Origin: Ricordea florida
Taxonomy: Eukaryota; Cnidaria; Anthozoa; Corallimorpharia; Ricordeidae
Reading direction: 5' to 3'
Length of the DNA stretch: 64,000 nt
Assembly (NCBI GenBank): GCA_949710005.1
Contig: OX453275.1
Coordinates: 18,806,835-18,870,834, forward strand
This document shows, piece by piece, positions 19,996-28,529 of this stretch. The notes beneath the pieces are model-generated. The model worked only from the letters and a program-made list of their open reading frames with translations, did no database searches and had not been told where the DNA came from. Within the stretch, counting starts at the first letter, position 1. Each line of letters opens with the position of its first letter. A program made the translations under genes and the position numbers.

Positions 19996-20520
19996 ATGGA
20001 TGACGTCAAAGGAAACGTGCTGGATGAAATTCTCCGTGAGGAAGGAATCACCTCGTACGAGCGCGAGCCCGCTGTAGACGACTGTCGTAAAGAACGGGAG
20101 GCACTTGCTATTCTGGCAGCCGCAGGCAACACCAAGGAGTACTTGGGGAAGGAGCTTTCGCTGGGCGACGTTCACAAGCTCTTGAGGAAGGAGGTTGCTG
20201 CGCTCCATCTTCGTTACCAGACGACCCTCGGAAAGCAGGTCGAGCGCAGTCTCTCTGGCGGCTTCTTAAAAGTCGCGTGCAAGGTGGTAAGCCGTGTGTT
20301 GGGAGCCGTAGGTAAGCAGCTGGATTCCGAGCAGGCGCTGTTAGAAGACCTCCAGCAGGATGCCCTGATCAGGCGTGAGTTGAGCTATGGGGCGGGCTGG
20401 ATCGCGGTCCGCGGAGGCCGCTTGGTGGCGCTAGTGGCTGCTCTGGCGCATGTAGGTAGCCACACAGAGTCTTCGACGGTTGCAGGTCCAGACACCGTAG
20501 ACGAGTTTGTAGATCGCTAG
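19996..20520 (+). CDS. Polinton hypothetical protein, 174 aa
   Basis: Intact frame starting 2 bp after the ATPase. It is mainly helical by composition, with an acidic N-terminus (MDDVKGNVLDEILREEG), a central Lys/Arg/Glu-rich region, and a mildly hydrophobic segment WIAVRGGRLVALVAALAHVG at about residues 136-155. I do not recognise the family. Position in the capsid-ATPase cluster suggests a morphogenesis role. Confidence 0.6.
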   Translation: MDDVKGNVLDEILREEGITSYEREPAVDDCRKEREALAILAAAGNTKEYLGKELSLGDVHKLLRKEVAALHLRYQTTLGKQVERSLSGGFLKVACKVVSRVLGAVGKQLDSEQALLEDLQQDALIRRELSYGAGWIAVRGGRLVALVAALAHVGSHTESSTVAGPDTVDEFVDR

Positions 20521-20568
20521 GCACTCGCTAGAAATTTTTGTTGTGCGAAAAGTATACGCCCTGTCTGA

Positions 20569-20949
20569 ATGGACCCAACAAGTGAAGATCGTATTACAGC
20601 ACCGGCCGAGCTGAACGCTCCCGCGGCTCCGAATAAGCAGAAGGATCCTAAGAAGGTCGCGGCCGGCCGAGCCCTCGCGGCTAGGAACAAAGAAGCTCGA
20701 CAAGCTCTGGTTCGAGAGCAGGCTCGCGAGCGTTCGTCCAGCCACGACGAACCACACCGAGCTACGACAAACTGGAGCTCTGTCAATTGGAGGCTCCTGA
20801 TTGCCGCAGGGAGCCTCTTGGCCAGTCTGTATAGTCTGTATCTCGCGCAACAGAGGCAGCAGCAGCCGAGTCTGCGACGCCCGGAGGGCCAGCATCCGCC
20901 GCATCAGCAAACGCCTGAGCCTGTGCACCCTCGCAAAATTATGGAATAA
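20569..20949 (+). CDS. Polinton small basic protein with one membrane helix
   Basis: 126 residues. The N-terminal half is Ala/Lys/Arg-rich (KKVAAGRALAARNKEARQAL), suggesting nucleic-acid or lipid contact. A hydrophobic helix lies at about residues 73-92 (WRLLIAAGSLLASLYSLYLA), and a Gln/Pro-rich tail follows. The type is common in Polinton late regions. A core-protein or membrane role is possible, but there is no specific motif. Confidence 0.6.
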   Translation: MDPTSEDRITAPAELNAPAAPNKQKDPKKVAAGRALAARNKEARQALVREQARERSSSHDEPHRATTNWSSVNWRLLIAAGSLLASLYSLYLAQQRQQQPSLRRPEGQHPPHQQTPEPVHPRKIME

Positions 20950-20971
20950 ATTTTGGGTAGATATAGACTCG

Positions 20972-21187
20972 ATGGACAACAAAGTCGTCTCCACTGTTGT
21001 CGAAGCGGCAACTCTGACAGGCATTGCTGCAGGTATCGGTTGGGTGGGAAAAAAAGTTCTCAAAACGCCTATGATCTCGGACCTTTCCTCGTCGATTGAA
21101 AACTACGCGAAGTGGGTTGCAGTTCTCTCGGGAGCGGTCGCAGCTAGGCAATACTTAGTTGATAAAAAGATAATCCCAACTGAGTAG
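20972..21187 (+). CDS. Polinton mini-protein, 71 aa
   Basis: Starts at ATG 20,972, 22 bp after the previous stop. It contains a Gly/Ala/Thr-rich hydrophobic segment (TLTGIAAGIGWVGKKVL) and a second weaker one (YAKWVAVLSGAVAARQYLV), so it is probably a two-helix membrane mini-protein. The tight spacing on both sides (2 bp to the next ATG) supports it as a real gene. Confidence 0.55.
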   Translation: MDNKVVSTVVEAATLTGIAAGIGWVGKKVLKTPMISDLSSSIENYAKWVAVLSGAVAARQYLVDKKIIPTE

Positions 21188-21189
21188 AG

Positions 21190-21621
21190 ATGGTAAGCAT
21201 AGCAGTTATGGTGGGTGGGGCTATCTTAAACGCTACGGTCTTCGTTGGTGGTTTGTATCTCGCACGGGCGATTTCTGGTAAAGGTCCCGATGCAATGGCG
21301 ACTGAGCGGAAGCGCCACGACAAAGCTTTGGAAAAGTACCAGGCTGACTGGGCTGCCTTTCAGAAACGCCGCGAGAAGCTGGCAGATTGGGAAGCAGAGC
21401 AGGAACGTCTGCGAAATCGCGCTGACCAAGACACAGCTGCAACGAACCGCGCTCTCGACCTGTAGGCTAAAACCCATCCTCGTCCCACAGCGGTTGATGA
21501 CCACGACGCCCCGCAATGGAGCGATTATTACCGTCCTTCAAGTTCCCAACGAACAGGTGAATTGGCCTATGTAGGGGGTGGGATGCTCGCCATTGGGTAT
21601 GCTGCTAGCCGATGGTTGTGA
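21190..21621 (+). pseudogene. Polinton small membrane protein interrupted by in-frame TAG
   Basis: The frame from ATG 21,190 gives an N-terminal membrane segment (IAVMVGGAILNATVFVGGLYLA), then a charged helical region (KRHDKALEKYQADWAAFQKRR). A TAG at 21,463-21,465 ends it after 91 residues. The same frame continues for 51 codons to a TGA at 21,619-21,621. It contains WSDYYRPSSSQRTGELAYVG and a second hydrophobic segment (GMLAIGYAASRWL). Conserved-looking sequence on both sides of one stop suggests a single nonsense change. Role unknown, probably a virion membrane protein. Confidence 0.55.
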
Positions 21622-21659
21622 GACCACAATAGCTTTTTTCGCGATGGAGCTATAGACCA

Positions 21660-22683
21660 ATGGAAAAGAAGCTGTCTGGAATCTACTACAGCCCTCAGGG
21701 CTATTGGAAGGGGCACGCCGCGTCGAAGAAGTTGGCAGACGCGGCTGGCGTCTCTGAAGATACAGCCCTGGCTTGGCTAGAAAAACAGGCACTTTGGCAG
21801 ATCTACCTCCCGCCTCCACAGCGCATACCGAGGCCAAGGTTCAATGTCTCAATACCAAACGAGGTTCATCAGGCCGATCTTCTATTTCTTCCCCACGACC
21901 GCCCGGGACGTGGACGGAAGCTTTACAAGTATGCTCTCACCGTGGTCGATGTTGCCTCGCGTTACAAGGAGGCTGAACCTTTGGCTTCCAAGGAAGCGAG
22001 AGAAGTCGCAGGAGCGTTGGAGCGCATCTACAAGCGAAGCCCTTTGTCCTGGCCCAAGCTACTTCAAGTCGACCCGGGAAAAGAGTTCATGGGAGCTGTC
22101 TTGCCGCTACTAGCTCGCCACAATACCGAAGTCCGGCGTGGCCGCGTGGATATCCACCGAGACCAAGCGATCGTTGAGAGGTTCAACAGGACTCTAGCCG
22201 AGCGGTTGTTCGGTTACCAGTACGCCCAGGAGATGCTTCTTCCCGAAGGAGAAAGATCAGTACAGTGGGTGGTTCGGTTGCCTGCTGTTGTCGCGGCTTT
22301 GAACAACGAACCGACGCGGTTGATCGGAAAAAAGCCGCAGGATGCCATCGAATCCAAATCGGTGGTACAAAAACCTTCCGCTGTTGTCCTGGGGAGAGCG
22401 GTTGGTTTGGAAGAGGAGACTTTCGTCTGACGCTGACTTACGGTATTTATACCAGCCTGGTGAACAGGAGGGCGGACGAAGACGCGCAACGGACCCAATT
22501 TGGAGTCTCGAGGTGTACGAACAGGCGCGTGCGGAGATTCGACCAGGCGAGCCTGTGGTCTACTTTCTCAGAGACGGGCCCAAACGAGGCTTTGTCCGCG
22601 AAGAGCTGCAGGTGGTGCCGTGGAATACCGAATTACCCCCTGAAAGTGTACTCAAGCGGTTCGGTGTGAATCCCGTCGGGTAG
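21660..22683 (+). pseudogene. Polinton retroviral-type integrase, C-terminal frameshift
   Basis: The frame from ATG 21,660 has an rve core with catalytic D73 (HQADLLFL), D138 (LQVDPGKEF) and E173 (AIVERFNRTL), flanked by an N-terminal helical domain. The frame ends at 22,430. The expected C-terminal domain (DLRYLYQPGEQEGG, then PGEPVVYFLRDGPKRGF) continues in another plus frame to 22,683, so a one-base indel lies between about 22,395 and 22,430. The integrase joins element ends to target DNA and makes the staggered cut seen as TTATCC. It stops tail-to-tail with the polymerase gene; the frames overlap by about 50 bp. Confidence 0.8.
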
Positions 22684-25600
22684 CACCCGTCTCTTGTCGT
22701 AGTAGGCGGAGAGTCCGAGTTTCTCCTGGTGGTAAGTTGTCATCTTTCCGTGGTCCATTCGGAATCCCCGGTTTTCTGCCCGGTCGAGTGCTCCATACAG
22801 GGCTGCTTTGTAGCGCCCCCAAGTGAAGTCGTTGTCTTTTTTCGACATCCCCTTCGCCGAGGTTTTACTTTTTCCTGTCCCTGACGCCGCTGGCTCGCTG
22901 TCCACGTAGTACGCCTTGCTGCAGAGCGCTATCGCCCGGGTTCCCTCGAACTCGAGTTTGAACAGGCCCGGCGTCCGGCCGCTCCATTTATCCCAAGCCA
23001 GCCATTTCTTTTTGCAGCCCTCGAACTCTTCGCGGAGCTCGGGGCGGACGACGTCGTCCAGGTTTTTCCCGGCGATGCCCATGTACAGGCTATCGGTATC
23101 CATCTGTAGGAGCTCGAAGGATCTTCGGTCTACGAAATGGTCGAGGAAGTCGTAGTAGAACTCGAGCATCCGTAGTTTGGCTAGCTGATAGACTGTGATT
23201 CCGATTTGGAACGGGCGGGTGATCTCGATCTTCTGCTTCCTCCTGTGGATCTCGTAGGCGGAACCTATTTCGTCGAGGTCCTCGAACCAGGAAGAGCGGA
23301 GAGCACGATCGACAACCGCTTCGTCGGCTGTGTAGGAGACCAATGTCTGGCGCTCCAGCGCTTCGATAAACTTGCCGTAGCAACTATTACCCAGCAGTTT
23401 AAACAGGTCGGCGAATAGTGCTTTGTCCTTGTTGGTATCCCCTTCTCGTCGAGCTTCTGTAACCTGGTCGACGAACCAGCCGAAGATCTTTTGCGGTTTG
23501 TAGTTGATCGTCCGGTACACCGCGGTGACAACTAAACCGTGGGCGAGGTACCAGCGGAGCAGAGGGGCACACAACAGAATCTTCTTGGCCCATAGGGCTC
23601 CGACAAGCTTCGGCTCTGTTGAGCGGGTTCGTCCTGTTCGCTCGAGACAGTCCAGCATCTCTTGGGGAACCGCTTCGACGGGAATCTCCTTGCTGTGGAA
23701 AAGCGGGGGCATTTCTTCGAACTTTGACCAGAGGTGTTCGGGGACCTCGATGTCAACCTCGGCGAACCCGAACCACCTTCCTTCTCGTAGAGCCTCCACA
23801 AACCCGTCGACAGCCCTGGTTGGCTCGTCCGGCCTACGGTAGTGGTTCACCGTTCCCTCCCCACAGGGCATAGGGGCTGCCATGGTAGAGAGGTAGAGCG
23901 CGTTCGCGTCGTAGCCGAGGATGCGTTGACATTGGTGGGCCTGGGCCGTAGGCTCGTATTGGTGCGACCGGATCCGCGAGACCTCCACCTCGTGGTAGCG
24001 GGTAAATACAATCGAAGGCCCTCCGACAACCGCCGCTTTGAGCATGTCGTACGCTTCTTTGTTGGGGGCATACAGCTCGGGCGGGTTGGGGCTGCGAAGT
24101 GTGCCTCGCAAGACGAACCTCATCGACACCCCAGGTAGACTTACCGCATCTTTAAAGATGTCGATTCCATACGCGGTGTAGAAGTCGCGCATTTTGGCCA
24201 GTGCTTCGACGAAGGGGCCCACGTCGAGATTGTTGTAGTAGCGGAGCCAGTCCGCGAAGGTTTGCATCCCCTTCTCCCGGAATACCCGCTTGCAGTCTCG
24301 ATATTCCGAAAGGGAAAGAAGATATTTGCCTTTCAGTTTCGAAAACCACTGTGGGTAGTCCGGTAGGCCAGGGAAGTCGAGCTTGTCGGGCGAGTCGAAC
24401 CATTCGTACGGAAACCAAGACTTCGTGAGAGTGCAACCGTAGGCTTTGATCCAAGCATCGTAGGTTTTGCCAGGACCGATGTAGTTCAAAACGTCCAGAA
24501 ATTTGAAGCCCGGAGTTGTGATATACATAACCTGGTTTTCCTTACACCCCACTTTGATGGACTGGTCGGTCGTCTTGCAGATTTCTGGAACGAAGTGGTT
24601 CCGGATCAAGTTCAAATCGTACTTCCCCGAATTAAACCCAAGCACAGGGACTTGGTCGCACCACTCTTCGATCGCTTCCCGATACTTTTTTGGTAAGAGA
24701 TCGATGGTGTCGGGCAGGAACCTCGCGCGAACATGTTCGCGTATCCGAACGGCCCGTCGTTCTAGCGCTCGAACAAATTCTTCGACCAACAACTCTGACT
24801 CTCGTACGCATAGGTGTTCGGGAGTCGGATCCAGGGTGTCTGATATGGAGACGGAGATAGGAACGTGGGCTCCCTCTATAGTCAAATCGGCGGTCGGCTT
24901 TTTCGCACTGGACTTGTCGAGGTAACTCTCGAAGTCATACACGATCGCGTGGGGGTAGGTCTCGGTTTTTTGTTCGAGGATGCGATCTTTTCTCCAAGGT
25001 TTAGGCTCCTCGTGCTGCCACCGAACCACAAGACGAAACCCAGCAGCTCGGATTTTGGCTTCTCGCTCGAGCGTCTGTTGGTATGCTATCTCTCGTGTAA
25101 CAGGGCTGCCCTTTTTCTTGGAAAGATTCCGAAGTTGCTCCTGGCGTTGCTTCGGCGATGGGAAACAGCGTTTGCACCCGTGCCATAGGCACCCGTTGAA
25201 TTGGAAGACGGTCTTTGAAATGGGATCATAACCGTCTACGGCGAAACCTTCTATCACTCGCTCGCCTCCATGTCCACATAGCTGGTGATGGATATGGATC
25301 CCTCTGGTGCGGGCTTCATATTCGAGCCATTGGACGGCTTGGACGCTATCCCGTTTTTGTGGGTAGAAGGCCTTCTCAAAGGCAGTCGACGGAGCTTCCA
25401 CTTTCTCTCCTTTGCAGACAACTTTTGTCTCACCTTGGGTGTAACGCTCGGCGTGGCGATAAAGATCGCTGATCTTTGTAAACCGCGCGTTGCACTCCCC
25501 ACACACGTATACATGCGCTAGTTTCTGTATGTCGCGAATGAGAAACGCGTGCCCCTCGTAGACGCCGATCGTCATTGGTGGAGTACCTACTTTTTCATAG

Positions 25601-26652
25601 TGAGCGGGTTGTCTCCGATGCAGCCAATCTCCAGACTCTGTCGGTTCGTATACCCGGATCCCTAGCCGGAAGTGGGTCTCTACTTTCCGCAACTCGTCCT
25701 GAGAAATCCCTGGGCAAGCCTCGGGCGAGTGGTACATCTCTCTCGCAAGAACTCGAGCTTGGCTGGTACAACGATCCACGCGCGCGCCACGATGGACCGC
25801 TATACACCGAAAGAGGCAGAGGTTATCTCCATATGTGTCCAAGGAGTTCAACCAACGCTTTCTCCTCAACCAATCTGGTAGTGGTCCTGTCCCCAACAAA
25901 GGCACCTGCCTATCTACTACAGCTTTTACTGTCACAGAGATAAACCGGATGAAGACCCACTTGGTGTTAGGTCGCTCGATTTGGTCACCAATCAAGCGCT
26001 TCTCGTCTTCCGCCTGCACTCAGTCTCTAGCTTGCGGCTCTAGACGCTGAATCCAAGGACTACCTTTTACGATTTTGTGAAACAACATAATTTTTCCCGT
26101 TTCGATATTCCTTAGTCGATAGGTGTAACTGTATCGGAGATAGCAGCTGGTGGTGACCCTCTCGTGGAGCTTATCCATAATTCTATCCACCAGAGGACCG
26201 TCCACGCCTCGGAAGAAAGACCACTTCCAGAAGCGGCGACCAGCTTCCTCTCCCTCTCTCTCTCCATCCAACTCTTCGAGTATACGCGCACCTTCTCGCA
26301 CCAGAGATCGCGCTAAGGGGGCTCGCCGGTTTTCAATTTTTCTACGAGCTTCTGTCCTCATCGTTGGGGTAGTCCTCTTTCGGACACCTTCCGCGAGAAG
26401 AGCGGTGTCGACCTCTCTCGCAAGTTGACGGAGTTCACGAGCCCGCTGCCACTTTTTGTGGGGGTTCTCTATATCCCCTCTGGTTATAGCAGGGTATCTC
26501 CCCGTCTGTAGCGCTCGCCGGAGTCGTTTCCTCCACTCCGCGGCGCGAGCCTTCCCGATCGCTCGTAGGAGGTCAGCTTTGCGCTTCAACTTCGAGCGCC
26601 CAGACAGTCCATAGCTTTGTGCTAAAGAGCGTAACTCTTTGACGGTGGGCAT
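22633..26652 (-). pseudogene. SAP + OTU-like + nuclease-like + B-family DNA polymerase, one in-frame TGA
   Basis: From ATG 26,652 a SAP motif (TVKELRSLAQ...GRSKLKRKADLLRAI) opens a frame that meets TGA at 26,020-26,022. The same frame then runs 1,128 codons to 22,633 with no ATG near its start, so this was probably one gene. Counting from 26,019: residues 57-165 contain DNLCLFRC and a later GHAF, resembling an OTU-type cysteine-protease fold; about 173-190 is a C2H2-like finger (CGEC...H); 255-285 is a nuclease-like block (VDGYD...FNGCLWHGC). Exonuclease motifs follow: YDFES (D362, E364), FNSGKYD and YNNLD. Polymerase motif A is YDANALY (D704), motif B KLLGNSCYG (874-882), motif C MDTDSLY (D974, D976), and KAYY is at 1035. 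It replicates the element, probably by protein priming. Confidence 0.85.
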
Positions 26653-26963
26653 ATTTTGAAGATACCTTTGTGTCGCCACTCTCTAAATGGAAATTCCTTT
26701 TGTTGCGCCAACGTTTTTCCGAAGATTTATAGTATGCATATTTGTCTAAATTGAAATAGCTCATTAATTTTCGGAAAACGCTCGGAAAATCTTCGGGGCA
26801 TCTTCGGAAATCTTCGGGTCATCTTTGGGGCATCTTCGGAAGTGGGAAACAAAGTCAAAACAAGTCAAAACAATGCTTTAAATCGGAAATATAGACAAAA
26901 GCTTCATTTCTAAAAAAACAGCTTCTAGCTCAAGTGGTATTGAAATGACGCCGACTATACTAC
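26620..26963. repeat. Polinton right terminal inverted repeat
   Basis: About 344 bp, the inverse of the left TIR. It carries more CCGAAGAT-type subrepeats (about five) than the left end, which explains most of the length difference. It also holds the start of the right SAP/polymerase gene. Confidence 0.85.
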
Positions 26964-26969
26964 TTATCC

Positions 26970-27470
26970 TGATATCACCTATTGTCTGCAAAAACGGACT
27001 GTGCGAACTATCACCAGTTCAGACCATAAAGCGCATTCTGCTCATCTATTCTCCAAATTGAGAATTTTAGACATTTTTTAAATCAATACGTTTCAAACAG
27101 CGAAATATATGTGCTGTTATCATAACAACCCGTTGCCTTCGTTCACAGCTACAACACCAGAACTGCCAAAAATTATCGAGTGCATCACTGCCGACCTAAT
27201 CTCAAAAAAAATCATAATTCTATACCAAGGACCAAGGATCTGGAATTCCCCTCTTGTTACAATCACTTCTATGTCAAATTTTTTCCTAACTTATAGAAAA
27301 ACGGCTAGAGATTTCAGTAAAATAATCAATGAACTGGCAAAGCCGCACACTTATAGCATTATTTATGTAAACATATTGTTATGTCCGAGGTGGCCTCAAC
27401 TATAAGCCTGGTGGTTTCTAGAGGTCACCTCGCCATACATTAAAGCAAGTTTTAATTGATGATGTATTAA
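26970..27470 (+). pseudogene. LINE reverse-transcriptase C-terminal remnant, right part
   Basis: It continues the LINE segment cut at 12,798. After the Polinton, the frame resumes with YPDITYCLQKRTVRTITSSD, then HSAHLFSKLRILDIF, and later a GPRIWNSPL motif like the usual LINE C-terminal IWNSLP. One or two frames are needed and stops are present. Similarity ends near 27,470, where a different remnant begins. Confidence 0.7.
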
Positions 27471-27472
27471 GA

Positions 27473-27660
27473 AAATTCGGCTGTGGTTTTGGTTCTTTCG
27501 CAGTATGATGTCGACGTCGTTGTTCGCCGCTCAGCCATGGGAATACTTTCGGCGCCGTTTTCTGCGTCTGAATCCGAGCGTTCAGGAAGCAATGGTTGAC
27601 GATCGTCATTGCCATCCTCATCGTGCGGAATAGGGTCTGTGGGATCCCATCCAGGTGTAT
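27473..27660 (-). pseudogene. Acidic protein remnant of a second Polinton, left of the BEL insertion
   Basis: The minus frame encodes an acidic, Asp/Pro-rich peptide with DDRQPLLPERSD, like the acidic protein upstream of the intact Polinton's capsid gene. Its start codon is absent on this side. An ATG at 34,024-34,026, beyond the BEL/Pao element, is in phase with it across the target site. The protein appears truncated at 27,467-27,473, where the LINE 3' end abuts. Confidence 0.5.
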
Positions 27661-27665
27661 TTATC

Positions 27666-28006
27666 TGTAATCGCATTTCAAGACTCTTACCTAACGTTTA
27701 TGACGTAGTATTGTATTTATGTATCGCAGACTGGTTTTCTCATGATCGAGGTCAAATGGAGTTTAGTTCGGTTCAAGTTTTAAGGAATTAGGGCAAAATA
27801 ACTTGTAACTAATGTTCGTTTAGAACTTATTGGATCCTTTCCAGTGTGTAGAGTAATGTTTCGAACAGTCGTTTCTTCTCTTTTAGCGAATCTATCAGCG
27901 TCGTGCTGAGTGAATACGAGTTAGTGGCCCTAAATGTCGAAGTGCTGCTGTACGTAAAGTCAATAAACAAGTGGTCCGTTTTCGTAGCTATGAGTGAACG
28001 CTACAT
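27666..28006 (+). repeat. BEL/Pao left LTR
   Basis: 341 bp, similar to 33,679-34,013 apart from scattered substitutions and a short length difference. TCAATAAACAAGTGG near the end could serve a polyadenylation role. Confidence 0.85.
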
Positions 28007-28529
28007 CATTCAAAGTTATTTGAGTGAAAGTAGTAAAGACACGTGTATATGTGTGTGAGCCGTTTCTCAAGTGCGTTTGAAATGATCGGAGGAACAAGAA
28101 ATTCAAGAGCAATTCGCTGGAGAAGAAAGATCTCGCAGGTCGTCACGTGACCTCACAGATAGAAAGCATGGATTCCACGACAGAGGTGGAATGTGCTGAG
28201 TTTAGTGCGCCTCAAGGCGATAGGAACGGTGGAATGAAGGAAAAATTGCCATCGTTACCAAGTGGAGAAGTGTTCGTTGGTTTTAAAGACGAAAATCCTC
28301 GTGACAGACCAGTGAGAACGAAATTGCCCAGCAGGAAACTAGATAAAAGTAAGTGAGAGCGGAAAAAGCTCAGCACGCGAATCAGAGAAGTGGACACTTG
28401 GGGGAACTATGAAAGCGGCGAATTTACTTGAAGGGATACGCTAAGGAGAAGTCAGATTGTCAACCCAAGGTGACGACCCTGGCCACTAAGAGTAATCAGA
28501 AGAACCCCGAGCTATGAACAATTCTCCCA

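Larger units (their letters stand above)
12799..26963. mobile_element. Complete Polinton/Maverick (adintovirus-like) element, 14.2 kb
   Basis: The element is bounded by long TIRs beginning (A)GTAGTATAGTCGGCGTCAT and flanked by TTATCC at 12,793-12,798 and 26,964-26,969. A 6-bp duplication is what Polintons make; because one base is shared with the TIR end, a 5-bp TATCC reading is also possible. Inside are a retroviral-type integrase, protein-primed-type B-family polymerase, packaging ATPase, double-jelly-roll-type major capsid protein and about nine further genes. Size and content match a self-synthesising transposon or integrated adintovirus. No adenain-like protease was found. Several core genes carry stops or frameshifts, so this copy is probably not autonomous. 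Confidence 0.93.

Noticed and set aside
19412-21465. Alternative genetic code (TAG as sense) in the Polinton
   Set aside because: Only two in-frame TAGs occur, other genes in the element use TAG as their normal stop, and a TGA and a frameshift also occur, so decay is the simpler explanation.
22342-22450. Separate gene starting at ATG 22,342 after the integrase
   Set aside because: Its downstream part matches the integrase C-terminal domain, so it is the same gene after a frameshift.
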